A stretch of DNA of 64,000 bases from contig NZ_NGLE02000001.1 in NCBI RefSeq assembly GCF_002140715.2, positions 1,421,001 through 1,485,000 on the forward strand. The letters are read 5' to 3'. Shown one piece after another: positions 1 through 9,181 of this stretch. The number at the start of each line of letters is the position of its first letter. Within the stretch, counting starts at the first letter, position 1. A model generated the notes under the pieces. It saw only the letters and a program-made list of their open reading frames with translations. It was not told where the DNA came from and ran no database searches. This DNA comes from Enterococcus sp. 4G2_DIV0659. GTDB lineage: Bacteria; Bacillota; Bacilli; Lactobacillales; Enterococcaceae. The position numbers and the translations under genes were made by a program.

Positions 1-556
1 CAATCAGAATTAAATGTTTCACACGCATAACACTGACAGGTCCCATAGTGACAAATTCCATGCCTTTTTCCATTTCTCCTGGGACAAACCATGGTTCTTC
101 TCCGGATACTTTCACTTTGTACGTTAAATTTTCAAATCTTGTTGTTGTAGGCATATTCCCACAAAAATGTCCATCACCACCTAGACCGATCAACATTGCA
201 TCTAAACCACCATCCATTGCCAAGCGTTTGTCTTGTTCTGCGTAATTTTCTACAGTCAAAGGATGAATATTTGCTTCATGAATATTTGCTGGATTTAAAT
301 ACAATTTTCTTAAATCAGTGATTGTGATTCCTTCATTTTGACCAGCCACCGGAATTTCATCAAAATTGTAATAATGAACATTTGTATAATTCGGTGAATC
401 TTTTACAATCTCTACCATTTTTTTATACACACCAACTGGAGTATTTCCAGCCGTAATTGATAAATTCACACGTTTATCTTGGTTCATATGCCCTAATAAA
501 ATATTTTTGGTTGTCTCACTCATCGCTTCAAAATCTTTTTCAACAATCACTTTCAT
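1..556 (-). CDS. Partial NagB-like (YieK-type) sugar-phosphate isomerase/deaminase
   Basis: Reading the minus strand from an ATG at 554-556 gives an open frame that runs off the left edge, so the C-terminus is missing. The protein begins MKVIVEKDF and contains the motif GLGGDGHFCGNMP, typical of the glucosamine-6-phosphate deaminase / 6-phosphogluconolactonase superfamily. The HFCGN version matches the E. coli YieK-type subgroup rather than canonical NagB (GDGHIGFNEP), so the substrate is uncertain. A GGAG lies 8 nt upstream of the chosen ATG; an in-frame GTG three codons earlier is the alternative start. It is transcribed away from the rest of the window and is probably cytoplasmic. Confidence 0.75.
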   Translation of the reverse strand, partial: MKVIVEKDFEAMSETTKNILLGHMNQDKRVNLSITAGNTPVGVYKKMVEIVKDSPNYTNVHYYNFDEIPVAGQNEGITITDLRKLYLNPANIHEANIHPLTVENYAEQDKRLAMDGGLDAMLIGLGGDGHFCGNMPTTTRFENLTYKVKVSGEEPWFVPGEMEKGMEFVTMGPVSVMRVKHLILI

Positions 557-699
557 TTCATTCACTCCATTTCCTTTTTATACTTTAATTGTACAATGTG
601 GGAACCATCCCATGTCAAATTTTTTAGTATATTTATGTTTCATGTTTTTATAAACTACCTATCGAACTAATGTAATTCCTTATTAATAAAATACAAAAA

Positions 700-740
700 A
701 ACAATTGAAAAAAAGTAACCCTCACTTTTATTTCAATTGC
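700..740 (-). terminator. Intrinsic terminator of the C39-like peptidase gene
   Basis: An imperfect inverted repeat (caattga... / ...tcaattg) lies just downstream of the minus-strand gene that ends at 780. On the minus strand it is followed by a run of eight T. Confidence 0.7.
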
Positions 741-779
741 CTATTACATTTATCTACATAATAACCTTAGCAGTATCAC

Positions 780-1541
780 TTATTTATAAATCGTCCAAAA
801 ATTCACAGCTTCATTCGTTAATTCCTCAGCGGTAAACTCTTTTTTAGAATGCCCTTTTGCCTCAGAATCATTTGGATCATTCACCCAGAATTTTCCATTA
901 TTGGTTCCGCTAAGCACCATAATATGTCCTGTCTCTGTAAATAAGCCTGGCTTGACCGAGACAATCACTGGATGATTTTGCTTTAATTGTTCCTCCACTG
1001 CAGTAATGTCCATTTCAAGGTCTTCAAATTGGTATCCTTTCATCATAGCAAAGTCAGAAAAGGCTACCCACGCCGTTCCTTCCCCTTCCATATAATAGTC
1101 ATTTTTGGACCAGTTTAAAATATCTTGAGGCGTATAGTCTTTATTATCCAAATAAGAAGATACCATAGCTAATGATACAATCGCGCAGCCATTAATTTCT
1201 ATCGTATCCCCTTTAGGATTTCCCGTCCCATAAGGCGTTGCCTTCCAGCGGTCATCCGTTTGTAATAATAATTTAATCGGCATTCGGTTAGCAAACTTTC
1301 CTTGAGCCATCTCTTGATTGATTTGCTCAGCATAGGTAAGCTGCTTTACTTTTTCTTGTTTTTTCTCAGAGGTGGTGGTTGTCTCTGTTGTTTTAACATC
1401 CTTTTTATCAGTGAACATCGCTGAAAATCCATGTCCTTCTTCCATCGGAGCTATTTTTGCTAACAACGCGCCTGCAAAAGTAGTGATGATTAATAACGCT
1501 ATAATATAAATTTTTGATTTTTCATTCTTTTTTTGTTTCAT
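780..1541 (-). CDS. Membrane-anchored C39-like (papain-fold) peptidase
   Basis: 253 residues. One N-terminal hydrophobic segment (about residues 10-29) is followed by a charged, Thr/Lys/Glu-rich linker, so the protein is probably a signal-anchored or secreted enzyme. The C-terminal 160 residues fit the Peptidase_C39_2 family: a Cys in NGCAIVSLAM, a His in TGHIMVLSG and an Asp in VNDPND form the expected triad. No ABC transporter or bacteriocin gene is adjacent, so a leader-processing role is not indicated; wall or extracellular proteolysis is more likely. The start has GGGAGA 6 nt upstream. A perfect 7-bp inverted repeat (1562-1568 / 1576-1582) lies in the upstream region. The family call is firm; the substrate is unknown. 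Confidence 0.8.
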   Translation of the reverse strand: MKQKKNEKSKIYIIALLIITTFAGALLAKIAPMEEGHGFSAMFTDKKDVKTTETTTTSEKKQEKVKQLTYAEQINQEMAQGKFANRMPIKLLLQTDDRWKATPYGTGNPKGDTIEINGCAIVSLAMVSSYLDNKDYTPQDILNWSKNDYYMEGEGTAWVAFSDFAMMKGYQFEDLEMDITAVEEQLKQNHPVIVSVKPGLFTETGHIMVLSGTNNGKFWVNDPNDSEAKGHSKKEFTAEELTNEAVNFWTIYK

Positions 1542-1685
1542 GACTGTCTCCCTCGTTTAAGTTGAAAGAATTCTACTTTCAAAAAAAGTACATATATAGT
1601 AATCAGTACTTCTTAATATTACTGAAACTGTGAAAAAAAGCAAGTCTTAATAACTGCACAAAGAAATAATAGCGAACATATTTTC

Positions 1686-1714
1686 TTGAAATATTTCCTT
1701 TTATTGGGTAAAAT
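1686..1714 (+). promoter_or_regulatory. Sigma-A-type promoter for the 121-residue protein gene
   Basis: TTGAAA at 1686-1691, a 17-nt spacer, and TAAAAT at 1709-1714, upstream of the strong AAAGGAGG site of the gene starting at 1775. Confidence 0.6.
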
Positions 1715-1774
1715 GGTAGTATCTAATTATTCAGAGTCTTTTAGTAATAGCGAATTCGCAAAGGAGGTAGAAGG

Positions 1775-2140
1775 ATGGACAATAATCATAAATCAACAAT
1801 GAAGAGCATTTCAAAATTGATCAGCCAATCTTCCCAAAATTTCTTTTCGGCTTTTTTAGACGACTCTAAAGATAAACAGAGTAAGGACAAAGAACGTGAG
1901 GATATTCTTAAGAAATTACAAGTCGCCTCTGCTCAAAAAAGTCTAGTTGTTCTACAGCTAAAGGAAACACCTGCATCTCAAAAATTCGAAACCGTTTCGG
2001 GATGGATTGTCTCTAAAAAAATTACCGATTCAATCATGTTGCGTTTGCAAGAAGATACTCAACAAATTCGCATGATTACAGTTGAACATATAAAAAAAGT
2101 TAGTACTTTATCTAAAAATGACAAACGTCAAATTAGATAA
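1775..2140 (+). CDS. Hypothetical protein, possibly YolD-like
   Basis: 121 residues with a perfect AAAGGAGG 9 nt before the ATG and a clear promoter and terminator, so this is a real monocistronic gene. No signal peptide or membrane segment is visible. The first 50 residues are Ser/Lys/Asp-rich and probably flexible. Residues about 57-112 show an alternating hydrophobic pattern (VVLQLKE..., VSGWIVSKK, IMLRL, IRMITVEHIKKV) resembling the small beta-barrel of YolD-like proteins. That resemblance is only from pattern reading; I do not recognise the family with certainty and assign no function. Confidence 0.7.
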   Translation: MDNNHKSTMKSISKLISQSSQNFFSAFLDDSKDKQSKDKEREDILKKLQVASAQKSLVVLQLKETPASQKFETVSGWIVSKKITDSIMLRLQEDTQQIRMITVEHIKKVSTLSKNDKRQIR

Positions 2141-2150
2141 ATCGCCCAAA

Positions 2151-2194
2151 AAGAAACGTGGCAGAACAAGTTGTTTTGTTGCGTTTCTTTTTTT
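2151..2194 (+). terminator. Intrinsic terminator after the 121-residue protein gene
   Basis: Arms aagaaacg (2151-2158) and cgtttctt (2182-2189), with further inner pairing, are followed by a T run. Confidence 0.8.
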
Positions 2195-2261
2195 ATTTAG
2201 TAGAATGCACATGAGTGATCATGATAAACTAAGAGAAACATCGACTGAAGGAGGAAAACCG

Positions 2262-2735
2262 ATGACACACCGAATAAAACAACTTTCAGCTACTGACCTA
2301 GACGAATTGACGCATGCTCTTTCCCTCGTTTGGACTGTATTTAATGAATTTGAAGCTCCAGACTATTCCGCCGAAGGCATCGAGCAGTTTAAAACATTTA
2401 TTGCGTTGGCTCATATTAAGGAACAGCTCGAAGCTGGTACTCTTGTAATGTGGGGATTCTTTGATGGAGAGACATTAGCTGGGATAATGGCTATGCGCCT
2501 TCCCAATCACGTGACACTGCTTTTCGTGGCAAAACAGTACCACAAACAAGGGATTGCCCGAAAGCTTCTAGAGACTGCTTATATCTATTGTAAAGCACAT
2601 TTTACCATTACTACCATTACATTAAATTCTTCTCCTTATGCCGTTGAGGCTTACAAACACTTAGGTTTTAAAGAAACAGATAGCCAACAACAAGTAGACG
2701 GTATCCTTTTTACACCAATGGAAAAGAGAATATAA
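2262..2735 (+). CDS. GNAT-family N-acetyltransferase
   Basis: 157 residues from the ATG at 2262, preceded by GAAGGAGG. The same frame stays open further upstream, but across the preceding terminator and with no binding site, so that longer start is rejected. The acetyl-CoA site is recognisable in the middle (VTLLFVAKQYHKQGIARKLLE, with the Q/R-x-x-G-x-G/A signature) and the C-terminal half has the usual VEAYKHLGFKET ending. It likely acetylates a small molecule or protein amine in the cytoplasm. It is the first gene of a possible four-gene plus-strand run (GNAT, ACT, methyltransferase, DUF1622). Confidence 0.85.
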   Translation: MTHRIKQLSATDLDELTHALSLVWTVFNEFEAPDYSAEGIEQFKTFIALAHIKEQLEAGTLVMWGFFDGETLAGIMAMRLPNHVTLLFVAKQYHKQGIARKLLETAYIYCKAHFTITTITLNSSPYAVEAYKHLGFKETDSQQQVDGILFTPMEKRI

Positions 2736-2764
2736 ACAAACGATGAAAAGAGGTGGATAAAGAA

Positions 2765-3148
2765 ATGGAGTTAACATTACTTGATCAACTTAATTATGCC
2801 ATTATAAAATTCCCTGCCCAAACAACTATACCCGCAGATTTTGAGCGTATCGACCAGTTTAAAAGCATTACATACACTTCAGATGAATGTTCTATTGTTG
2901 TTCCATTTGGCACGTTAGATACACAGTACGCCCTTTCTGTCGACGATGGTTGGGTGATCATTCAAGTCGTGGGAGAACTGGACTTTTCTTTAGTTGGCAT
3001 CTTGGCTGAATTAGCAACCCCTTTAGCTGAGAATCAAATTTCAATTTTCGCTTTATCCACGTATAATACAGACTATCTTTTACTTAAAGCTGCTGATAAA
3101 CGCAAAGCCATTCAAGTCTTACAACAACATGGCCATGTTTTTATATAA
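2765..3148 (+). CDS. ACT-domain protein
   Basis: 127 residues from the ATG at 2765, which has GAGGTG about 8 nt upstream; a GTG at 2753 overlaps that site and is less likely. The C-terminal half (VIIQVVGELDFSLVGILAELATPLAENQISIFALSTYNTDYLLLKAAD) has the layout of an ACT domain of the CASTOR/ACT_7 kind, which usually binds an amino acid. It is small, soluble and stand-alone, and lies 17-50 nt from its neighbours, suggesting co-transcription. The ligand is unknown. Confidence 0.75.
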   Translation: MELTLLDQLNYAIIKFPAQTTIPADFERIDQFKSITYTSDECSIVVPFGTLDTQYALSVDDGWVIIQVVGELDFSLVGILAELATPLAENQISIFALSTYNTDYLLLKAADKRKAIQVLQQHGHVFI

Positions 3149-3198
3149 ACTAGCGGATTTATGCACCTTACAATACAACATCTTAAGGAGACGAGCAT

Positions 3199-3936
3199 AT
3201 GAAAAATGAATATGATAATCCTCACTTTTTTGAAGCATACAGCCAAATGGAACGTTCAAAAAAAGGACTAGAAGGTGCTGGTGAATGGCATGAATTAAAA
3301 AAACTACTCCCCGACTTTTCAGGAAAAACCGTTCTTGATTTAGGATGCGGTTACGGTTGGCATTGTCGCTACGCAGTGGAAAATGGTGCAAAAAAAGTAA
3401 TTGGTATTGATCTATCCGAGAAAATGATTGAAAAAGCAAAAGAAATGACAGACTCAAGAAAAATCGAGTACTATTTAATGAGTATGGAAGAAATCGATCA
3501 CTTAAATCAAACGTTTGACATCGTGATCAGCTCACTGGCCTTTCATTATCTTCCATCATTTGATGCCATTGCAAAGAAAGTAGTCAATCATTGTTTAAAT
3601 CCTGGCGGTTCCTTCGTTTTTTCAACAGAACATCCCATTTTCACCGCCCAAGGAACACAAGACTGGATTTACGATTCTGAAGGTCAACCTATTTATTGGC
3701 CCGTTGATCGCTACTTTGACGAAAGTATTCGAGAGACGACCTTTTTAGGTGAAACCGTGATAAAGTATCATAAAACACTAACTACTTACTTAGATGGCTT
3801 ACTAAAAAATGGCTTTCAAATCACACATGTCGTTGAACCTATGCCAGAAGCGACAATGCTTGCGACAAGCGATGAAATGCGTCATGAATTGCGTCGCCCG
3901 ATGATGCTATTGATTGCAGCAACTAAAATAAACTAG
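3199..3936 (+). CDS. Class I SAM-dependent methyltransferase
   Basis: 245 residues, with AAGGAG 8 nt before the ATG. Motif I is VLDLGCGYGWHCRYA (about residues 46-60), followed by an acidic residue after beta-2 (VIGIDLSEKMIEKA) and motif post-II/III (FDIVISSLAFHYL). This is the Methyltransf_11/25 type. The C-terminal part continues past the Rossmann core with a substrate-binding segment. The substrate cannot be inferred, and neighbours give no clear pathway. Confidence 0.85.
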   Translation: MKNEYDNPHFFEAYSQMERSKKGLEGAGEWHELKKLLPDFSGKTVLDLGCGYGWHCRYAVENGAKKVIGIDLSEKMIEKAKEMTDSRKIEYYLMSMEEIDHLNQTFDIVISSLAFHYLPSFDAIAKKVVNHCLNPGGSFVFSTEHPIFTAQGTQDWIYDSEGQPIYWPVDRYFDESIRETTFLGETVIKYHKTLTTYLDGLLKNGFQITHVVEPMPEATMLATSDEMRHELRRPMMLLIAATKIN

Positions 3937-3972
3937 TACCATTTAAGTATATATCACAAGGAGGAAGACAAG

Positions 3973-4377
3973 ATGCATAATGTAGCTCAAACGATCATGG
4001 ATAACTTGATTCCTTTCTTTGAATTGTTTATCTTAGCCTTAAATATTTTTTCAATCATCGTCTTGGTTTGGGGCGTGATCATGGCCTCAATTGATTTTCT
4101 TAAAAGTGAACGTACGGATAGAAATCGTGTTCTGTTGGCTAGACAAAACAACTTTATCAAAAGCTTTCTAGGCAGTTATATTTTGCTTAGTTTAGAAATT
4201 TTGATTGCCGCTGATATTATCGAATCAATCATCAAGCCTACGTTTCAAGATATCCTAAAGCTAGCAAGTTTGGTGGTCATCCGAACAGTGATCTCTTACT
4301 TTTTGCATAAAGAAATTGAAGATGCTTTAAAGGATAAAGAAAAGGAAACAAACAAAGAAAAAGATTCTGAAGGATAA
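3973..4377 (+). CDS. DUF1622 family membrane protein
   Basis: 134 residues, with AAGGAGGAAGACAAG before the ATG. There are three hydrophobic segments (about 12-35, 62-80 and 90-108), the conserved FLGSYILLSLEILIAADII stretch of DUF1622, and a charged Lys/Glu-rich tail. It is an integral membrane protein of unknown function and the last gene of the plus-strand run. Confidence 0.85.
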   Translation: MHNVAQTIMDNLIPFFELFILALNIFSIIVLVWGVIMASIDFLKSERTDRNRVLLARQNNFIKSFLGSYILLSLEILIAADIIESIIKPTFQDILKLASLVVIRTVISYFLHKEIEDALKDKEKETNKEKDSEG

Positions 4378-4407
4378 CGTGTTGTGTTATTCTCAGAACC
4401 TTTTTTT
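4364..4407 (+). terminator. Intrinsic terminator after the DUF1622 gene
   Basis: Arms ttctga (4365-4370) and tcagaa (4393-4398), with additional ggataac/gttat pairing, overlap the end of the coding region and are followed by T7. Confidence 0.7.
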
Positions 4408-4415
4408 ATTATTTT

Positions 4416-5198
4416 TTACGCATGTTTTGATAAATCAGTAAAGCCAAACTCATCTTCTTGGATCAAACGCCATGTCCGCTTCGCTGTATTATATATCAAA
4501 ATGGCAATCACTGGCTCATTTCGATAAGCAAAATTTTTCGTTTTCCACAAAGAGTCTTCCACTACATGAATAGGAATATGATATTCTTTTCCTTTAATAT
4601 CCATCTGATCGAAACAAAAAACGACTCCCTCTTGTAAAATCGGCTTCATTTCTTTTAACAACTCTACATCTAGCTTTTCGACTGGAATCCCTCTTTTAAA
4701 GAATGTCTTGCGATCATTGACCTTCTCTAAAATAACTCGAGTAATCTTATCAGCTAAAATACGATAAAATTCATCAATATAACGATAATAAACCCGTGTC
4801 ATATGATCAACAAATTCAAAGAAAACAAAATCGTTTTGTAATTTATAAAAAAACGGTGAATGCAAACTTGTTTTCATATGACCAAAATAAAGCAACTCTG
4901 AAATTTCCAACGGCGTCAATTCTTTTAACATCGTAACATCTGAAAAATCAATCCACTTAATTTCTTCGTTCACTTTGCGACGATAAATCGTTGAAAAATA
5001 CTGATCTACATTTTCCTGACCCCGAATAATTTTCAACCCACTATGCATATCATATTCGCCCTCTTCAGCAGAAGGATTCAACAATAGTAAGTTCTTAGGG
5101 TGATGAACGATGGAATGAGTAAAGTCTGTATGTGTAATTCCCTTAGATAAAACTGCATTACTTGTCATATCAATATGTACATAAATTAAATCCAACAT
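4416..5198 (-). CDS. Hypothetical protein, 260 residues
   Basis: The ATG at 5198 has GGGGGTG about 9 nt upstream; a TTG at 5216 in the same frame is an unlikely start. No signal peptide or membrane helix is visible. The protein is rich in aromatic and acidic residues (for example YFGHMKTSLHSPFFYKLQND, FVFFEFVDHMTRVYYRYIDE) and looks like a globular cytoplasmic protein. I do not recognise the family. It is transcribed alone, convergent with the DUF1622 gene and divergent from the sortase gene. Confidence 0.7.
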   Translation of the reverse strand: MLDLIYVHIDMTSNAVLSKGITHTDFTHSIVHHPKNLLLLNPSAEEGEYDMHSGLKIIRGQENVDQYFSTIYRRKVNEEIKWIDFSDVTMLKELTPLEISELLYFGHMKTSLHSPFFYKLQNDFVFFEFVDHMTRVYYRYIDEFYRILADKITRVILEKVNDRKTFFKRGIPVEKLDVELLKEMKPILQEGVVFCFDQMDIKGKEYHIPIHVVEDSLWKTKNFAYRNEPVIAILIYNTAKRTWRLIQEDEFGFTDLSKHA

Positions 5199-5294
5199 TT
5201 GTTCAATCACCCCCAAAATAGTCTTCTCCTATATTCTACAATACTTTATAAAGAAAAGCTTGTGTCTTTTATTTTAAGATTCAGTTACAAAAAG

Positions 5295-5323
5295 TTGAAA
5301 AACAATACTTTTCAATATAAAAT
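5295..5323 (+). promoter_or_regulatory. Candidate promoter for the sortase gene
   Basis: TTGAAA (5295-5300), a 17-nt spacer, TAAAAT (5318-5323). A TTGAAAA/TTTTCAA inverted repeat covers the -35 and part of the spacer. The implied leader is about 130 nt long. Confidence 0.4.
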
Positions 5324-5460
5324 AAAGCATCCAAAGTAGAATAAACTTACTAACCTTTTAAACTGTTTCATATGACAAACCGTTTTTATAAAAAAATAAC
5401 TATTTTAATCTAGGGTTTCAAATCCATTTATGATAAACTTAATACAGAAGGAGGGAGCTT

Positions 5461-6195
5461 ATGTCCTCAAGAAACGTACGCCCTAAAAAGAAAAATAAAA
5501 AACGAAATTGGCTAATTAATATATTTTTATTCTTGTTACTAATTGTTGGTTTAGCCCTTGTTTTCAACACACAAATCAGAAATATGCTTATCCAACAAAA
5601 CGGAAAAGCTTACGCTGTAGAAAAATTAACACCTGAAGAGATCGAAAAAAACAATAAAAAAGACACATCATTCGATTTTGAAGCAGTAGAATCTCTTAGT
5701 ACTGAAGCGGTTCTTAAAGCACAGTTAGCAAATAAAAACCTACCTGTTGTCGGTGCAGTTGCTCTACCTGATGTAAAAATCAACTTGCCGATTTTCAGAG
5801 GCTTAGATAATGTTGTTTTGTTGACTGGTGCAGGAACAATGAAACCCGACCAAAAAATGGGTGAAGGCAATTACGCTTTAGCCAGCCATCGAGTACAAGA
5901 TATGATTTCTTTATTTTCACCTTTGGAATATTCCAAACCGGGTGAATTGATTTACACGACTGATTTGACGAATATTTATACTTATAAAATCACTTATGTA
6001 GAAAAAATCGATCCGTCTCGTGTTGAATTGATTGATGATGTGCCCGGTAAAAAAATGATTACCTTGATTACTTGTGGTGATATGTACGCTACGACTCGTA
6101 TCGCCGTACAAGGAGAACTGGAATCAGTAACACCAATGAACAAAGCGACACAAGCGATGACAGATGCGTTTAATATGGAGCAGTTGACGTTGTAG
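5461..6195 (+). CDS. srtA: Class A sortase
   Basis: 244 residues, with GGAGGGAG upstream. A basic N-terminus (RPKKKNKKR) and one TM helix (about 20-40) give the type II orientation of sortase A. The catalytic His lies in YALASHRVQD, the Cys in TLITCGD (the TLxTC motif) and the Arg in ATTRIAVQG. Sortase A joins LPXTG-type proteins to peptidoglycan lipid II on the outer membrane face. This is probably the housekeeping sortase for the two small sorting-signal proteins in the window (FPSTG at about 20.9 kb and LPKTG at about 49.6 kb); neither WxL locus has its own sortase. Confidence 0.92.
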   Translation: MSSRNVRPKKKNKKRNWLINIFLFLLLIVGLALVFNTQIRNMLIQQNGKAYAVEKLTPEEIEKNNKKDTSFDFEAVESLSTEAVLKAQLANKNLPVVGAVALPDVKINLPIFRGLDNVVLLTGAGTMKPDQKMGEGNYALASHRVQDMISLFSPLEYSKPGELIYTTDLTNIYTYKITYVEKIDPSRVELIDDVPGKKMITLITCGDMYATTRIAVQGELESVTPMNKATQAMTDAFNMEQLTL

Positions 6196-6228
6196 ATGGT
6201 GTAGCTTTTAACTAATTTAAAAAGAACA

Positions 6229-6261
6229 AAAAAACAACTGTTTATTTTCAGTTGTTTTTTT
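6229..6261 (+). terminator. Intrinsic terminator after srtA
   Basis: Arms aaaaaacaactg (6229-6240) and cagttgtttttt (6249-6260), followed by T. Confidence 0.85.
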
Positions 6262-6408
6262 GTATGTTCAACTTAAATATATCTTCACAACCTTTTTTAC
6301 TTTTTTTACAGACATATATGAAAAAAAATTACTGAACATTATGTTATATTTATTATGTATCATTCGTTATTTTATTTGACAAAAAATATAATAAAGGAGA
6401 TGTCAGTA

Positions 6409-8871
6409 ATGAGAAAAACAATTAAAAAATGGACGACATTGTTTGGAGGTATTATTACTTTAGTTATATTACCAACAAATGTCATCGCAGTTGATTTGCC
6501 AAAAGAAATCGAATATTTCCCCTCGGATCCAACATCAGCACTACAAATAGAAATTCCAAATGATATTCCAGAAACTAGGTTATTTAACGAGCAAAGAAAA
6601 CAATTCCCCGAAAAATTTGATTATACAGTAGGCAACTTTGAAACAGTAATGAAAAACCAAGGAGAATTAGGTTTGTGCTGGGCTTATTCTGGAACAGATA
6701 CAATTGGAATTTCAGCAAAAAAAGAATTTGGTGAGGAATATTATATTTCACCGAATTATTTCAACTATTATTTTTCAAAAAATGCTTTCTCGGATATTTT
6801 AAATCCTCACAACGTTGGCGGCACGTTAAATGATGGTGGTAGCGCTTCACGTATCTTTATACAAGGTGCGCTAAATAATCTTGGAGTGAGTGAAAATACT
6901 CTACCCACACCTATGTGGCTTGACTTAAATAAACCTATGATATCCACTGATTTTTACAACAAAACTAAAGATAAACTTCCTATAGACATTGAAAAAACTA
7001 TTATAATACCTGGTGTAAGTTATCTGGCGGAAGAAGTAGATCACAAGAAAAAAATCATGGCTATCAAAGAATTAGTGTACACTTATGGTGCATCAACTTT
7101 CTATTATGATACAGAATATAGCCATGACTCCACTTATTATAATTATAAAACAAATGCCACATATGTACCTATTGAAGATGCAAAAGCAGGTCTAGTTCCA
7201 ACTTACGATGGATGGTTGAGTGCCAACCATGGAATCACTATTGTCGGCTGGGATGATACCTATGCTAAAGAAAACTTTGTTAAAAAACCTAAAAATAATG
7301 GTGCTTTTAAGATGAAAAATTCATGGGGAGTTTTTCCTCATGACAGAGGGTATTTTTACATGAGCTATGAAGATGCTTATCTTTTAGCAGCAGAAAATAT
7401 TGCTGCAGATACTTCTAAAGAAAAGTTTGATCATGTAAACAGTTATATCACCGGAGAGATGAATTCATATATGGATTTGAAAAGTGATTCAAAAGATATT
7501 TATGCAGGAAATGTATATACTACTTCTAAGAATAAAGAAGTGTTAGAAGCTGTTTCCATTTCAACTGATCAACCTCATTTAAGCTATGAAATTTACTATT
7601 TAGATAAAGCTGTTCAAAAAAATAAAACTTTTTCTGGTTTTGAAGGTTTAGAGAAAATTGCTTCTGGTATAAAAGATGCTTCTGGTATAGAGCGTATACA
7701 GACAAAAAAAATCTCTCTTAAACCTGAATCTGAGTATTCAATCATTGTAAAATACACCTATCCCAGAGATGTCTCATTATTTAGAATAAATTTACAAAAG
7801 GTCAAAGATGCAAGTAAAGGGCAAACTCCTCATTTAGAAGCAGGTCGCTCATTTTTTAGCAACATGAATGTGTCAGGTAGCAGGCATTGGCTTAGTCTAT
7901 CTGACGGTAGTCTTTGGGGAGAGAATGAAAGATTTAATACGTGGATCAATGTATATACTAGAAATGTTATTGAGAATCTAGATATTGCTATTTCTCCAAA
8001 ATCTGCCGAACTAATTGTGGGCGACTCAAAAAAACTGGACGCTCTAATTACACCGGAAAACGCAACCAATAAACAGGTTAACTGGAGTAGTTCTAACACT
8101 GCAATTGCAACAGTTTCAGAAAACGGCGATGTAACAGGAATATCTGCTGGAGAGGTTATAATTACTGCACAAACCGCAGTAGGATATAAAAAAGCAACGG
8201 CAAAAATCAGAATCATACCAAAGAAAGTTGCAGTCACAGATATAACCGTTCCCCCCTCTACTATTCAATTGAAATTAAAAGAAGTTAAACAATTAACAGC
8301 TGTAGTAAAGCCAGAAAATGCAACGAATAAAAAAATCACTTGGAGCAGTTCTGATCCATCAATAGCAACAGTTTCAGGTAATGGTGAAATAACCGGTCAG
8401 GCATTAGGAAAAGTAACAATAATAGCACAGACCGAAGATGGTCATAAAGAATCTAGATGCATTGTTGAAGTTACCCAAGATGAAACAGATGACCATGGCG
8501 ACACTGGTGAAACAGCTACCAAGATTATAGAAGGTGCAATTGTCAAAGGTAAAATCAACTCCGAAACTGATATTGATGTCTTTGAAATGCCACTTCCTGA
8601 AGGGCCTGACAAAACTGTCGTGCTTGAGTCACCAAACGGGCAAGCAGAAAAATTCTCTATCCAAAATGGCGCCGGTACTTGGTTCCATCAATTCAAAGGG
8701 ACAAAAGAACCTAAGATACCTAACCAACCTTTCCGCACTATGTACAACTCAGATAAACCTAAGGATAAATTGATTCGGTTTTATATCGATAAATCGTTTG
8801 AAAAAGTAGGCGGAACATACGAATTTAAGATTACCGTTTTGCACAAAGGACAGAAATTAAGTGACTATTGA
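6409..8871 (+). CDS. Secreted C1 (papain-like) protease with two Ig-like (Big_2) domains
   Basis: 820 residues from the ATG at 6409, preceded by AAAGGAGA; an upstream in-frame ATG lacks a binding site. A signal peptide (about 1-30) ends near VIAVD. The papain-like domain (about 60-340) has Cys in NQGELGLCWAYS, His in NHGITIVGWDD and Asn in MKNSWG, so the triad looks intact. Two tandem bacterial Ig-like Big_2 repeats follow (ENATNKQVNWSSSNTAIATV; ENATNKKITWSSSDPSIATV), then a C-terminal region like a pre-peptidase C-terminal (PPC) domain. There is no LPXTG or WxL signal, so the attachment mode is unclear. A paralogue with BspA repeats lies at 34.2-36.8 kb. Confidence 0.85.
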   Translation: MRKTIKKWTTLFGGIITLVILPTNVIAVDLPKEIEYFPSDPTSALQIEIPNDIPETRLFNEQRKQFPEKFDYTVGNFETVMKNQGELGLCWAYSGTDTIGISAKKEFGEEYYISPNYFNYYFSKNAFSDILNPHNVGGTLNDGGSASRIFIQGALNNLGVSENTLPTPMWLDLNKPMISTDFYNKTKDKLPIDIEKTIIIPGVSYLAEEVDHKKKIMAIKELVYTYGASTFYYDTEYSHDSTYYNYKTNATYVPIEDAKAGLVPTYDGWLSANHGITIVGWDDTYAKENFVKKPKNNGAFKMKNSWGVFPHDRGYFYMSYEDAYLLAAENIAADTSKEKFDHVNSYITGEMNSYMDLKSDSKDIYAGNVYTTSKNKEVLEAVSISTDQPHLSYEIYYLDKAVQKNKTFSGFEGLEKIASGIKDASGIERIQTKKISLKPESEYSIIVKYTYPRDVSLFRINLQKVKDASKGQTPHLEAGRSFFSNMNVSGSRHWLSLSDGSLWGENERFNTWINVYTRNVIENLDIAISPKSAELIVGDSKKLDALITPENATNKQVNWSSSNTAIATVSENGDVTGISAGEVIITAQTAVGYKKATAKIRIIPKKVAVTDITVPPSTIQLKLKEVKQLTAVVKPENATNKKITWSSSDPSIATVSGNGEITGQALGKVTIIAQTEDGHKESRCIVEVTQDETDDHGDTGETATKIIEGAIVKGKINSETDIDVFEMPLPEGPDKTVVLESPNGQAEKFSIQNGAGTWFHQFKGTKEPKIPNQPFRTMYNSDKPKDKLIRFYIDKSFEKVGGTYEFKITVLHKGQKLSDY

Positions 8872-8918
8872 ATAACTTTAAACAGTTAATGACTCAACGT
8901 ATTCATACTATAAAAATT

Positions 8919-8971
8919 GAATACTAGCATCTCTTTTAAGCGTGATTTAGGAGATGTTAGTATTCTTTTTT
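8919..8971 (+). terminator. Intrinsic terminator after the C1 protease gene
   Basis: 15-nt arms gaatactagcatctc (8919-8933) and gagatgttagtattc (8951-8965), followed by T6. Confidence 0.9.
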
Positions 8972-9181
8972 ACACCTCTATGTCTATTACTACAATAAAT
9001 AAAAACACTAAAACTCGGTTGTTACTTCACTTTTTTATTTAGGCTATATAAAAAACGGATTTATACTTTTTGATGTTGGCGAGAAATCATCAGCCTCTTT
9101 TTTATACAAAATAATAGAAAAAACACCCTGATATCCTTTAGAATTAAGTCGACTAAAACCAATCAAAAGAAGGAAATCAAG

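Noticed and set aside
1562..1582. Inverted repeat TTGAAAG-N7-CTTTCAA upstream of the C39-like peptidase gene
   Set aside because: It is short and close to what AT-rich DNA gives by chance; no regulator binding motif is recognised.
2118..2261. N-terminal extension of the GNAT protein
   Set aside because: The extension crosses the terminator of the preceding gene, and a strong GGAGG precedes the internal ATG at 2262.
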